In this document: positions 42,645 through 51,275 of the stretch, piece by piece
Position numbering within the stretch: the first letter of the stretch is position 1
How the letters are laid out: the number at the start of each line of letters is the position of its first letter
Origin: an uncultured bacterium
GTDB taxonomy: Bacteria; Verrucomicrobiota; Verrucomicrobiia; CAIQCK01
Assembly: GCA_903870275.1 (NCBI GenBank)
Contig: CAIQCK010000050.1
Span: 1-63,447 of the forward strand
DNA length: 63,447 nt
Direction of reading: 5' to 3'
Translations under genes and position numbers: made by a program
Notes under the pieces: generated by a model
What the model saw: the letters and a program-made list of their open reading frames with translations, nothing else
What the model was told of the DNA's origin: nothing
The model's database searches: none

Positions 42645-43247
42645 TCAAAAATACGTCACGTCATACAGAAGCGTCGAAACCCCAACGTTCGTTCCCCGGA
42701 CAAAATTCAACAAATTGCCCAAAGGCGTCACCGGCGAGATCGGATAAAAAACCTCCGTCACATACAAGGTCTGGTTGGTTTGAGGCAACTGAGTGCTGGG
42801 CAGCGTGACGGCGCTGCCGCTGGCGTTCAGAATGCCGATGCGGCTGGTGTAATTGGTGGCGCCGTATTTCACCTGCCCGCTGACCGTCGGGGTGCCGTTG
42901 CCGCTGCGGGTCACCGAGGTCGCGATGATGGTTCCGCTGCCATTAGTGAAGAGCATCGCCGGCGCGGTTGCCACCATCGAGGCCACCGTATTGGACAGCG
43001 TCGTGCCCCGTGCGGCAAGGTTGGCGCCCTCGCGGCTGGCAACGACCATCATCTGGCGCACCACAAACATCCGTCCATACTCCACCAACCCCATGACCAA
43101 GATCGCCAGGACCACCACGATCAAAGCCAGTTCCAGCAGCGCCTGGCCCCTGCGCACGACGGGGAGACGCCACCGCCTCGCGCCCAGCGGCGCGACTGGC
43201 GATACGATCAATCTGCTAGTTGGTTTGGCTGGGAGGGAAGGGTTCAT
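42645..43247 (-). CDS. TadE-like minor pilin (copy B, second)
   Basis: Predicted 200 aa. RGQALLELALIVVVLAILVM, then GLVEYGRMFVVRQMMVVASREGAN, is the TadE pattern and parallels 37924-38535 along its length, including ATAPAMLFTNGSGTIIATSV. Its start overlaps the end of the upstream tadE by 32 bases, as in copy A. Confidence 0.88.
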   Translation of the reverse strand: MNPSLPAKPTSRLIVSPVAPLGARRWRLPVVRRGQALLELALIVVVLAILVMGLVEYGRMFVVRQMMVVASREGANLAARGTTLSNTVASMVATAPAMLFTNGSGTIIATSVTRSGNGTPTVSGQVKYGATNYTSRIGILNASGSAVTLPSTQLPQTNQTLYVTEVFYPISPVTPLGNLLNFVRGTNVGVSTLLYDVTYF

Positions 43248-43683
43248 TTCGATACATCACGCTGGCATTGAAGTGATAGACGCCGTTGCTGAAATACCGC
43301 GAAACCAGCGGCGTTATCAACTGGACATTGCAACCGATCGTAAGCGTTTCCGTGTCGCCCGGACCGCCGGGGCTGTTGGCGCCGAAGGACTGGCTGGTGA
43401 ATTGAATGCTCGTCAAGGGAAGTCCCATGGCGTTTTGTTGCGCCACCTGGATGATGGAGTTGGTGCGTGACAGGGTTGCGCCCTGCGCGTTCGTCAGATG
43501 ATTGCCGGTGGCGGCATATCGAGCCGCCACCCGCAACGCGTTTTGCATCGTCATCTGGACGTAGAACAGCCGCGCAAAATCAATGACGCCAAAGACCAGC
43601 AACATGAAAACCGTGAAGGTAATCGCTGTCTCAACAAGCGACTGGCCTTTGCGCTGGCAACTGTTGTTCCGTTTCACCTTCAC
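43216..43683 (-). CDS. TadE-like minor pilin (copy B, first)
   Basis: Predicted 155 aa from GTG 43683, supported by AAGGA 6 nt upstream and by equal length with the paralogue at 38504. A longer frame to 43722 adds residues with no counterpart. KGQSLVETAITFTVFMLLVF, then GVIDFARLFYVQMTMQNALR, is the TadE motif. A TATAAT-like promoter at 43753 and an 18-bp palindrome at 43802 lie upstream. Confidence 0.88.
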   Translation of the reverse strand: MKVKRNNSCQRKGQSLVETAITFTVFMLLVFGVIDFARLFYVQMTMQNALRVAARYAATGNHLTNAQGATLSRTNSIIQVAQQNAMGLPLTSIQFTSQSFGANSPGGPGDTETLTIGCNVQLITPLVSRYFSNGVYHFNASVMYRNEPFPPSQTN

Positions 43684-43752
43684 AACCGTTCCTTGCTGGC
43701 GGCAGGGATGTTTATCGCACATGTATTGGTATTCTCCACCATCAAAACTGTT

Positions 43753-43780
43753 ATTATACCCCGGACGGCCTCAATTTGCA
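43753..43780 (-). promoter_or_regulatory. Putative sigma70-like promoter of tad cassette B
   Basis: On the minus strand, TATAAT (43758-43753) is a perfect -10 box. TGCAAA (43780-43775) at a 16-nt spacing is a weak -35. The palindrome at 43802-43819 would lie just upstream of the -35, a position suited to an activator. Confidence 0.4.
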
Positions 43781-43801
43781 CGCCGGGAAAATGAGCGGGA
43801 T

Positions 43802-43819
43802 GTCAGGAAAATCCCTGAC
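43802..43819. promoter_or_regulatory. 18-bp palindrome GTCAGGAAAATCCCTGAC (site b)
   Basis: Same half-sites as site a. It lies 119 nt upstream of the copy-B tadE start and about 90 nt beyond the tadC stop. It is the most symmetric member of the set. Confidence 0.6.
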
Positions 43820-43912
43820 GCAGACCGGGTCTGCCTGACTCGTCGCCGTCATCTGACACCCTGGCTTAAAGCGGTTCGCGCCGATGTCTGCTTCTGGTTG
43901 CGCAACCTTCCG

Positions 43913-44872
43913 CTAGAATCCCGACGTGAAAATCATCACGGCAGCCGGGCCAAGGATGACGACCAGCAGCGCCGGGAAGATGAAGAACACCAGCGGGATC
44001 AGCATTTTCACCGGCGCTTTCATGGCTTGTTCCTGCGCGCGCTGGCGCTGTTTGAGGCGGATGGAGTCCGCCTGAATCCGCAGCGTCTCGACGATGCTGG
44101 TGCCGAGTTGGAAACTCTGGGTGATGGCGCCCACAAATGTCTTCATGTCGTCCACACCGGTGCGATAAACAAGATTGTTGAGCGCCTCGATGCGCGTCTT
44201 GCCGAGGCGGATTTCATTGAGCGTGGCGCCGAACTCGTCCGAAAGCGGGCCTTTGGTGCGCCGCCGGACGTAGTTGAGCACCTGGTCGAAGCCCATGCCT
44301 GCCTCGGCGCCGACGGATATCAAATCAATGGACGACGCCAGCGCGCGCTGAATCACGCTTTGGCGGGCGCGAAGCCGCTTGCGCAAGACAAAAACGGGCG
44401 CAAGGTAACCCAGCAAAAGCCCCGCGCCCAATACCGCCAGTCCGTCCACATCGAACAGGTTGGGCTCGGGCAACGACACCGCCGCAATGCCGACGAGTTT
44501 GTTGATCAAGCCCGCCGCAAAAATGTAACACACCCCGACGACCATCAACACAAGGCTGCACAGCCATCGCATCCCCTCCAAACGCGACGTGGTCAGACGA
44601 GGATGGAGGCCGGCCTGGACCAGCAACTGCTGCATCTGATCCTGTTTCGACGCGAACCGCTTCATCCTCGAACCGATGTTGTCCAGCACGGGCAGCACGA
44701 CGCGATCCATAAACGGCAGCTTCAGCCGTTCATCCCTCGTCATCGCGCTGTCGGCACGGATGCTCTCCAACCGCCGCTGTAGCTCCGGTTTGCTGAGCAG
44801 GTAGCGGACTCCCAATCCCATCAGCACAATGGTCACGGCGGCGACGACCGGAATGACGATAATCCAGTTCAT
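43913..44872 (-). CDS. tadC: Tad pilus inner-membrane platform protein TadC
   Basis: Predicted 319 aa. Type II secretion F-domain protein with membrane helices at the start (VIPVVAAVTIVLMGLGVRYL), centre (GLAVLGAGLLLGYLAPVFVL) and end (MLIPLVFFIFPALLVVILGP). The cytosolic part holds SIDLISVGAEAGMGFDQVLN and QSFQLGTSIVETLRIQADSI, as usual for TadC. It forms the assembly platform with TadB, whose stop lies 4 nt upstream. Confidence 0.93.
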   Translation of the reverse strand: MNWIIVIPVVAAVTIVLMGLGVRYLLSKPELQRRLESIRADSAMTRDERLKLPFMDRVVLPVLDNIGSRMKRFASKQDQMQQLLVQAGLHPRLTTSRLEGMRWLCSLVLMVVGVCYIFAAGLINKLVGIAAVSLPEPNLFDVDGLAVLGAGLLLGYLAPVFVLRKRLRARQSVIQRALASSIDLISVGAEAGMGFDQVLNYVRRRTKGPLSDEFGATLNEIRLGKTRIEALNNLVYRTGVDDMKTFVGAITQSFQLGTSIVETLRIQADSIRLKQRQRAQEQAMKAPVKMLIPLVFFIFPALLVVILGPAAVMIFTSGF

Positions 44873-44876
44873 GTGG

Positions 44877-45839
44877 TCACATTTTGATGTTGATGACGCT
44901 CCGAATCATGAGCACACCCAGCAACTGCCAGAACACGGCAAACGCCAACATCCCACGGCCAAACGAGTTCTTCACCAGGGGATCGAGATAATCGGGCGCG
45001 GCCAGCATCACGATCCCAAAGACCGCGATCGGCAACAGACCCACGACATAGCCTGAAATCCTGCCCTGTGCGGTCAGGACTTTCAGTTCGCCGCGCATCC
45101 GCAACCGTTGCCGCACGGTATCGGCCACCTTCTCCATGATGACCGCCAGGTTGCCGCCCACTTCGCGCTGGATCAGATACGCGGAAATCACGATGTCAAA
45201 TTCCGGGCTTTGGGCGCGGCGGGCCATGGTTTGCAGCGCGTCCTCGGCCGACACACCCAGACTGATCTCGCGCAACACGCTGGAGAAATCCGTGCTGATG
45301 GGCGGCGTGCTCGACTGCGCAGCCACCTCCAGGGCTTTGTTGAAACTGAACCCGGCGCGCAACGAGTTGACGATGAGTTGAAGCGCGTCGGGCAACTGCA
45401 GGTCAAACCGCGTCTGCCGCCGGCTCTTGTTGCGTTTGACGTAGCCCACCGGCAGCCAGAAAAAAATCGCGCCAAGGACAACAATGATGTCGGCGCGCTC
45501 CGTGGTCACCATGCCTCCCAAAACCGCGACGGCCGCGAACGCAAGGCGCATGGTGAGAAACTCACCGGGCCGCCACGGCACGTCCGCGCTGGCCAGCAAG
45601 TCCGACTGCTTGCGCATGAAATCCGGCCCCGCGATCCGCGACAGGAGGCCGCTCAAGTTCAGCCGGGACGCCTTCTGGCTTTTCATTTCGGCCACCGCGG
45701 CCTGGTCTTTGACGGCCACCACAGCCACGCGTTCCTTGAGCCGGTCCTGCTTTTGCGTGGCGAGTTTCTGCGCGCCGAGCATGAGCAACACCACCGTCGC
45801 AAAGGCCAGGAAAACAATGAGCAGGACGGTGCTGTCCAT
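44877..45839 (-). CDS. tadB: Tad pilus inner-membrane platform protein TadB
   Basis: Predicted 320 aa. F-domain protein with an N-terminal helix (TVLLIVFLAFATVVLLMLGA), LPDALQLIVNSLRAGFSFNK and EVGGNLAVIMEKVADTVRQR, which are the conserved TadB segments. It pairs with TadC and binds the TadA motor. It starts 6 nt after the tadA stop, so tadA-tadB-tadC are tightly coupled. Confidence 0.93.
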   Translation of the reverse strand: MDSTVLLIVFLAFATVVLLMLGAQKLATQKQDRLKERVAVVAVKDQAAVAEMKSQKASRLNLSGLLSRIAGPDFMRKQSDLLASADVPWRPGEFLTMRLAFAAVAVLGGMVTTERADIIVVLGAIFFWLPVGYVKRNKSRRQTRFDLQLPDALQLIVNSLRAGFSFNKALEVAAQSSTPPISTDFSSVLREISLGVSAEDALQTMARRAQSPEFDIVISAYLIQREVGGNLAVIMEKVADTVRQRLRMRGELKVLTAQGRISGYVVGLLPIAVFGIVMLAAPDYLDPLVKNSFGRGMLAFAVFWQLLGVLMIRSVINIKM

Positions 45840-45845
45840 GATTTG

Positions 45846-47144
45846 CTAGATCCCTCCTTTGCCGCCGCTGAAAATCTCCGGTGGCATGTTGATGCCGGCC
45901 GCCGCGAAGCGCGGCAGGAACTTCGGCGTGAGGTTCGTCGGCTCCATCCGGCCTTGCACGCGCCCGTCTTCGGAGACGCCGGTCTGCCGGAACACAAAAA
46001 GGTCCTGCAGCGTGACCAACTGACCTTCCATACCCTGCACCTCGGTGATGCTTACGACCTTGCGGCTGCCATCGCTCAGGCGCGCAATCTGGACGACGAG
46101 ATGAATCGCCGAGGCGATGTTCTCACGGATGGCGCGCGACGGCAATTCCATGCCGGCCATCATCACCATCGTCTCCAGACGCGTGAGACAATCGCGGGGT
46201 GTGTTGGCGTGCAGCGTAGTGATCGAGCCGTCGTGGCCGGTGTTCATCGCCTGCAACATGTCCAGCGACTCGCCGCCACGGCACTCGCCGACGACGATGC
46301 GGTCGGGACGCATGCGCAGGCAGTTGCGGACCAGATCGCGAATCTTGATTTCGCCCCTGCCCTCGATGTTGGACGGACGCGACTCCAGGCGCACGACGTG
46401 CGGTTTCTGGAGCCGCAATTCGGCGGCGTCCTCAATGGTAATGATGCGCTCGCCGTCCGGGATGAAGCCGGAGAGCACGTTGAGCAGCGTGGTCTTGCCG
46501 GAGCCGGTACCGCCCGACACCAGGATGTTCAGCTTGATGTGAACGCAGGCGGCCAGAAAGGTGATCATCTGCGCCGTGATGCTTCCGTATTGGACGAGGT
46601 CCTCGGCCGTCAGCTTGTGTTTGCCGAATTTGCGGATGGTCAGCGCCGGCCCGTCCAAAGCGAGCGGCGGGATGATCGCGTTCACGCGCGAGCCGTCCGG
46701 CAATCGCGCGTCCACCATCGGGCTGGACTCGTCAATACGGCGGCCCAGTGGCGTCACGATGCGGTCAATGATCTGCCGCACGTGACTGTCGTCCCGGAAC
46801 TGAATCTTGGTCAGTTCCAGTTTGCCGACGCGCTCGACATAGACCGTCTTCGGTCCGTTCACCATGATTTCCGAGATCGTCGGGTCGCGCAGCGCTTGTT
46901 CGATCGGGCCGTAACCCAGCAACTCGTCCGCGATTTCCGTGACCAGCGCCAGCCGGACGCTCCGGCTGTAAGGGAGTTTGTCCTCGTGGATCTTCTGTTC
47001 GACCATCGCCTCGACGCGGAGGCGGAGGCTGGCCGCATCGCTGGTGTCCAGAAACTTGCTGTCGAGTTGCTGGATGAGATCGGCCAGCACCCGGTTCTTG
47101 AAAGCCAGATAATCCTGTTCGCTGATGCCTCGTTCTGGGGACAT
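45846..47144 (-). CDS. cpaF: Tad pilus assembly ATPase TadA/CpaF
   Basis: Predicted 432 aa, hexameric secretion ATPase on the cytosolic side. The Walker A site is ILVSGGTGSGKTTLLNVLSG; ITIEDAAELRLQKPHVVRLE includes the Asp box, and DRIVVGECRGGESLDMLQAM is the Walker B/adjacent block. GHDGSITTLHANTPRDCLTR is the His box. The N-terminal domain (ELLGYGPIEQALRDPTISEI) is typical of CpaF. It is the motor for Flp pilus extension and possibly retraction. Confidence 0.95.
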   Translation of the reverse strand: MSPERGISEQDYLAFKNRVLADLIQQLDSKFLDTSDAASLRLRVEAMVEQKIHEDKLPYSRSVRLALVTEIADELLGYGPIEQALRDPTISEIMVNGPKTVYVERVGKLELTKIQFRDDSHVRQIIDRIVTPLGRRIDESSPMVDARLPDGSRVNAIIPPLALDGPALTIRKFGKHKLTAEDLVQYGSITAQMITFLAACVHIKLNILVSGGTGSGKTTLLNVLSGFIPDGERIITIEDAAELRLQKPHVVRLESRPSNIEGRGEIKIRDLVRNCLRMRPDRIVVGECRGGESLDMLQAMNTGHDGSITTLHANTPRDCLTRLETMVMMAGMELPSRAIRENIASAIHLVVQIARLSDGSRKVVSITEVQGMEGQLVTLQDLFVFRQTGVSEDGRVQGRMEPTNLTPKFLPRFAAAGINMPPEIFSGGKGGI

Positions 47145-47198
47145 AAATTTCCCGGAATATAGTCAACCTTTGCCGATAAGCAATCGGCACCGCAAAAA

Positions 47199-48482
47199 TT
47201 AACTCGCGCCTCGCGTCGGCACGGCGTAGACGGTGGAGGCAAACGCTTGGCTGGCCGCGTTCCAATGCAGCCGCTTCCACAAACCTTTGACGGCCGATCC
47301 CTTGCCGATATCCGCGCCGAGCTTTGCCGCCAGCCCATGGATGGCCTGCGAGGCGGGGCAATTGGGATGTGTGAGCACGAACGGCTGGCCGAGATTGATG
47401 GAATCGGGCACAAACCGCCCCTCGTGCGGCACGCGCGCGGCGACCACCGCCTCCAGAATCGTTTCCGCCTGCGATGTGCTGATGGTTTTGGATTCGGGCT
47501 GGATGTCGTTGAGCACGACCTGGATTTTCTCGCGCGGGAAGTTCGACTCCAGCAGGTGGCACAAGTAAAGCCGCGCGGCGCGCAGCCGCGGCAGGTCTGC
47601 GCCGACGACCAGCAGGATCGTGTCGCAAAAATCCAACGTGACATTGCTGACCTCGGTGCCCGTCACGCCGACGTCCACGAGGGTGTATCTGAACCGGCTC
47701 CGCAGCACGGCCAGGGTGGAAACGATGATGCCGCGCGACAACTCCTGCCGCTCGTAAGGCTCCGTCGCCGCGGCCGACAGCAGGGTGACGCCGCTGGGGT
47801 GGTTCTCCAGCAGCGATTCGATCATCTCGCGATCCACGCTGGTGGCGGCGGCGGACACATCGGACAGGGTGCGCTGAGGCCGGATGTCCAGGAACGTGGC
47901 CGCGTCGCCGGCGCGAACGTTGACATCGGCCAGCACGACATGCTTGCTGCCGGGACTGGTTCGTTCAGCCGCCTTCGCGATCGCGCAACTGAGATTGACG
48001 GCCACCATCGTGCGACCGCAACCGCCGCGCGGACCGGTGACGGCGATGATGCGGCGGCTATCCTCGTTGGGAACCGGCGTGTCGCCATGGCGCTGGCCGG
48101 CTTTCTTGTCGAACGCGTTGCGGATCGCATCGATCGCCCGGTTCTTTTGCAGCGGGGCCACCAGCAACTCGCTCACGCCAGCGGCCATCATGCGGCGGAA
48201 AAGGTTTTCATCCATCGCCTGTGCCACGACCAGCAGCGTGGCGGAATCAAGGTTCTGCAACGCGAGCTGTTCGCAAACTTCGATTCCGGATGTCGGCTTC
48301 AAGCCGTTGTGCACGATGATGACGTCCGGCCGCTTGATCAGCGCCAAGCCCATGCACTCGTCGGCGTTGACGGCGCGGCCGACCACCTGATAGGCCGGGT
48401 CGCCTGTCAGGAAGGAGCAAATCTTGTCGCAGGCAGCGCCCTCACTGTCTGCGATCAGAATTTTGATTATCGGATTACCCAC
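47199..48482 (-). CDS. cpaE: TadZ/CpaE: degenerate receiver domain fused to ParA/MinD-like ATPase
   Basis: Predicted 427 aa from GTG 48482. Residues 1-120 fold like a receiver (IKILIADSEGAACDKICSFL), but the phosphoacceptor position after PDVIIV is His, so it is unlikely to be phosphorylated. The ParA-like part begins RIIAVTGPRGGCGRTMVAVN: the deviant Walker A lacks both lysines of KGGxGKT. This matches the atypical TadZ class that localises the Tad machine at the cell pole. It precedes tadA by 54 nt. Two further receiver-ParA proteins occur at 55149 and 56490. Confidence 0.88.
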   Translation of the reverse strand: MGNPIIKILIADSEGAACDKICSFLTGDPAYQVVGRAVNADECMGLALIKRPDVIIVHNGLKPTSGIEVCEQLALQNLDSATLLVVAQAMDENLFRRMMAAGVSELLVAPLQKNRAIDAIRNAFDKKAGQRHGDTPVPNEDSRRIIAVTGPRGGCGRTMVAVNLSCAIAKAAERTSPGSKHVVLADVNVRAGDAATFLDIRPQRTLSDVSAAATSVDREMIESLLENHPSGVTLLSAAATEPYERQELSRGIIVSTLAVLRSRFRYTLVDVGVTGTEVSNVTLDFCDTILLVVGADLPRLRAARLYLCHLLESNFPREKIQVVLNDIQPESKTISTSQAETILEAVVAARVPHEGRFVPDSINLGQPFVLTHPNCPASQAIHGLAAKLGADIGKGSAVKGLWKRLHWNAASQAFASTVYAVPTRGAS

Positions 48483-48578
48483 GTTCTGTTTGCTCCGGCT
48501 CTAGCTCAATCCATGTCCATACAATAGACCTTACGCCATGTCAACCCGGTTGGCGTGTCGGGAAGGGACTCCGCCGCC

Positions 48579-48596
48579 GTCAGGGGTTTCCCTGAC
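48579..48596. promoter_or_regulatory. 18-bp palindrome GTCAGGGGTTTCCCTGAC (site c)
   Basis: Read on the minus strand it is GTCAGGGAAACCCCTGAC, fitting sites a and b. It lies 97 nt upstream of the tadZ start and within the 223-nt gap after the secretin gene, a position expected for control of tadZABC. Confidence 0.6.
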
Positions 48597-48705
48597 AGCC
48601 CCTGCTGTAGACGAAGTCTACGCCATCCTCGGCCGATTTGAAAGACTGCACGCGCCCGGTTCCAAGCCCGGTCGCCAGCCGGCAGGAGCGGAACGTCCGC
48701 GGGCG

Positions 48706-50346
48706 CTATTGGCTGGCGCCGCGCGCCGGGGCCGTGTCCAACAACACCGGCGCTTGTTTCGAGTCTTCAGTGTGCATGCGGTCCGGCGGCAAACCGAGCA
48801 AATCGTGCATATCGTTGTCCGGCCCCGGGTGCATGTTGGGGTCGGCAAGGATGTCCTTGTGCATGTCCACGTTGTGCCATTGTCTCATGCCGTTCGTGAC
48901 AATAGTCCGTTCCATGTCTTCCTTAAGATCATGGAGGATCTCCGGTGTGATGAAGAACAGTAGTTCGCTCTGACCGCTAGTCCAGTTCTTGCTGCGGAAG
49001 AGCGCGCCGAGGATGGGAACCTGGCCGAGCCACGGAAATTTGTGGATGTCGTTGTTGAAGTTGTTTTGCAGCAGGCCGCTAAGAATGAGTGTTTCGCGGT
49101 CGTTGAGGCGAATCTTCGCCTGGGAGTTGCGTGTCGTGATGGTGACCCCCGATGCGGCTAAGGTCGGCACGTCGCTGACCTCGGCAAAGACCTCGGTATC
49201 AATATGTTCGGCGCGATCCACTGTCGGCTTGATGGTCATGTGCACGCCGAAGGGAACGGATTGCACCGCGGTCGAACCGAGGCCGACTGAAACTTGCTGC
49301 AGGAGCTGTCCGCCGGCCAGAAACGAGGCATCCTCGCCGCTCTTGGTCAACAGGATCGGTTCCGAAAGCATACGGGCCTCGTTATCATCAATCAGCAATT
49401 GCAAGGTGGCCGCAAAACCCGGCGTTGAGCTGTTGCCAACGGGGGAGCCGCTGAAGGCAGCGATGTTCGGGTTGTTAAGCATGCCGAAAATGGACGATTG
49501 CTTCATCAAATTCATTCCATTCACCGGCACGGCCCCCGAACCCACACCGTAGCTGATGCTGTCGGAATACCTGAGGCCTTTTTGTTTCGCCGCCTGATTG
49601 TTCACCTCGGCCACCTGGACGCGAATCCGTATCTGGTGATGGGTTTTAACGGTCATTTGGTCCACGATGTTGGGATCGTTGCTCAGACTCCTGACCGAGA
49701 CCGAGTTGGTGGTCGTCCAGCCGGTGGCGTAGCCTTGGGGCTGAACCTGTTGGGTGGTCTTGCCGTAATCGCCATGGCCGTAAAAGCGCGAGGCGACGTT
49801 GCGGAGCGTGTCGGCTTCGATCTCGTCCTTGGCCTCGCCATGCATGAACAACACCGGATGCGGCCGGGCCACAAGGTTGGTCTCGTCGAACGAAATGCGC
49901 GGGCCCACCACGATATCGAACTGCACATGGGTGTCGCCCACCATCTTTTTTACCACGTCGCGAAAATCCTCCAGCGATGCCGTAAAGGTCTCCTTTTCGG
50001 CTTCGAGCGGTTTCTGGGCCACGATCATCGTGTAGCGCTCGGAGACCTGGCCGTCGTCGTGCAGCACCAACATGTCTGTGCGGCCATCCTTGACCGCGCT
50101 GATCACCGCTTTGCCCGGGCCGGCGGGCAGCACGCGAATGACGCCTTCGGTGGCGACCACAATGTTGGACCCCGTGGTCGGCACAAGGCACGCCTCACCC
50201 ACCTGCAAATTTTTGATTTGCACGGCCGGCTCGGCGGCCGCGCCGAGGCACGCGGTGCCAAGGGCGATTACGACGAGAACAGCCGTCCGGCAGCGCGCGG
50301 CGGCCGTGGTGGCGACGGATATTACAGAACCGGTGTTAAAACTCAT
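48706..50346 (-). CDS. cpaC: Tad outer-membrane secretin CpaC/RcpA
   Basis: Predicted 546 aa with a leader (AVLVVIALGTACLGAAAEPA). The N-terminal pilus-secretin domain (GSNIVVATEGVIRVLPAGPG) and a BON-like section are followed by the secretin core with VAEVSDVPTLAASGVTITTR, NSQAKIRLNDRETLILSGLL and FPWLGQVPILGALFRSKNWT, the standard secretin signature, and SELLFFITPEIL. It forms the outer-membrane channel for the Flp pilus. The ribosome site AGAGGA is duplicated upstream (AAAGAGGAT twice). It is between cpaB and tadZ on one strand. Confidence 0.93.
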   Translation of the reverse strand: MSFNTGSVISVATTAAARCRTAVLVVIALGTACLGAAAEPAVQIKNLQVGEACLVPTTGSNIVVATEGVIRVLPAGPGKAVISAVKDGRTDMLVLHDDGQVSERYTMIVAQKPLEAEKETFTASLEDFRDVVKKMVGDTHVQFDIVVGPRISFDETNLVARPHPVLFMHGEAKDEIEADTLRNVASRFYGHGDYGKTTQQVQPQGYATGWTTTNSVSVRSLSNDPNIVDQMTVKTHHQIRIRVQVAEVNNQAAKQKGLRYSDSISYGVGSGAVPVNGMNLMKQSSIFGMLNNPNIAAFSGSPVGNSSTPGFAATLQLLIDDNEARMLSEPILLTKSGEDASFLAGGQLLQQVSVGLGSTAVQSVPFGVHMTIKPTVDRAEHIDTEVFAEVSDVPTLAASGVTITTRNSQAKIRLNDRETLILSGLLQNNFNNDIHKFPWLGQVPILGALFRSKNWTSGQSELLFFITPEILHDLKEDMERTIVTNGMRQWHNVDMHKDILADPNMHPGPDNDMHDLLGLPPDRMHTEDSKQAPVLLDTAPARGASQ

Positions 50347-50422
50347 AAGTGCAATCCTCTTTATCCTCTTTGTCCTTTTCTTCTCTTCTCCTTACTACAG
50401 AACCCGTTCCCATCGCACTGAG

Positions 50423-51256
50423 CTACTTGTTCACCTCAAATTCTTTCAGCGGGCTTCCTCCGTCATAGATCTTGATCGTACGCGGCTTCGCCGGCGTTGG
50501 TGGCGCGGGCGGCGGCTCCACTTTCGTTGGGCCGGGCGCCTCTGGCGTCTGCGGATGCCGCAAGAAATCGTCGAGGTTGACGCCCTGATTATCGGAGATT
50601 TGCTTGTCGTCGCGCGCCCGCAGCATCACGCGAATCGGACCGGCTTCCACGGCCATGTTGATCAACTGCGCCTGTTGGGGCGTGGTCAGCAAGGTCAGTG
50701 AAGAGGTGGCGCCTTCGGTCGTATCCCTTCTGGCCCGATCAATGGCCAGCACCTCGATGTTTTGAAGGGGCAACTGTACCATCGCGCCGTTGTGCCTTGG
50801 ATCTTTCACGTTGGCGATAATGTCCACGTGGTCGCCCGGAAAAATCGCGCCGGCCACCGCCGTGGTGTCACTAATGCCAATGGTGATGGCGCGCATCCCT
50901 TCCGGAATGGACGGGGCCAAACCCGGCACTTTGTTCTTTTCCGCGATGTCACTGCGCCGGACCTGTTCATGTTGCTTGATGGGCACAACGGTCCATTTGC
51001 CCACCACTTCCTTCAGGTCCGAAATGGAGTTGGTGAGAGCCATCTCCGCCGGGATGGAGAAAAGCCCCACCATCTGCTCCGTGACAACCTGACGCGCCGG
51101 GATGTCAACATGAGCCATGACGACGGCCCGTTTGGGCGATGTCGTGGGCTTTGAGACCGTCCGCAGGTAATCGTAAAAGAAATAAGCCGTCGCCAGAGCA
51201 AGGACGATGGCACCTCCTAAAAACAGGGTTCCCGGACGCAAGTTCATGTTTTTCAT
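50423..51256 (-). CDS. cpaB: Tad pilus assembly protein CpaB/RcpC
   Basis: Predicted 277 aa from ATG 51256. The N-terminal membrane helix is GTLFLGGAIVLALATAYFFY. A SAF domain follows (VDIPARQVVTEQMVGLFSIP), then the conserved AITIGISDTTAVAGAIFPGD and HVDIIANV, which is the RcpC/CpaB signature. It is a periplasmic partner of the secretin and starts the run cpaB-cpaC-tadZ-tadA-tadB-tadC. A frame extending to 51283 would overlap the DUF362 gene and is less likely. Confidence 0.9.
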   Translation of the reverse strand: MKNMNLRPGTLFLGGAIVLALATAYFFYDYLRTVSKPTTSPKRAVVMAHVDIPARQVVTEQMVGLFSIPAEMALTNSISDLKEVVGKWTVVPIKQHEQVRRSDIAEKNKVPGLAPSIPEGMRAITIGISDTTAVAGAIFPGDHVDIIANVKDPRHNGAMVQLPLQNIEVLAIDRARRDTTEGATSSLTLLTTPQQAQLINMAVEAGPIRVMLRARDDKQISDNQGVNLDDFLRHPQTPEAPGPTKVEPPPAPPTPAKPRTIKIYDGGSPLKEFEVNK

Positions 51257-51275
51257 TTTAGCAAAAATTTGCAGA

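Noticed and set aside
45108..47162. A 684-codon plus-strand frame over tadA and tadB
   Set aside because: It is antisense to strongly conserved Tad genes with Walker A and His boxes.
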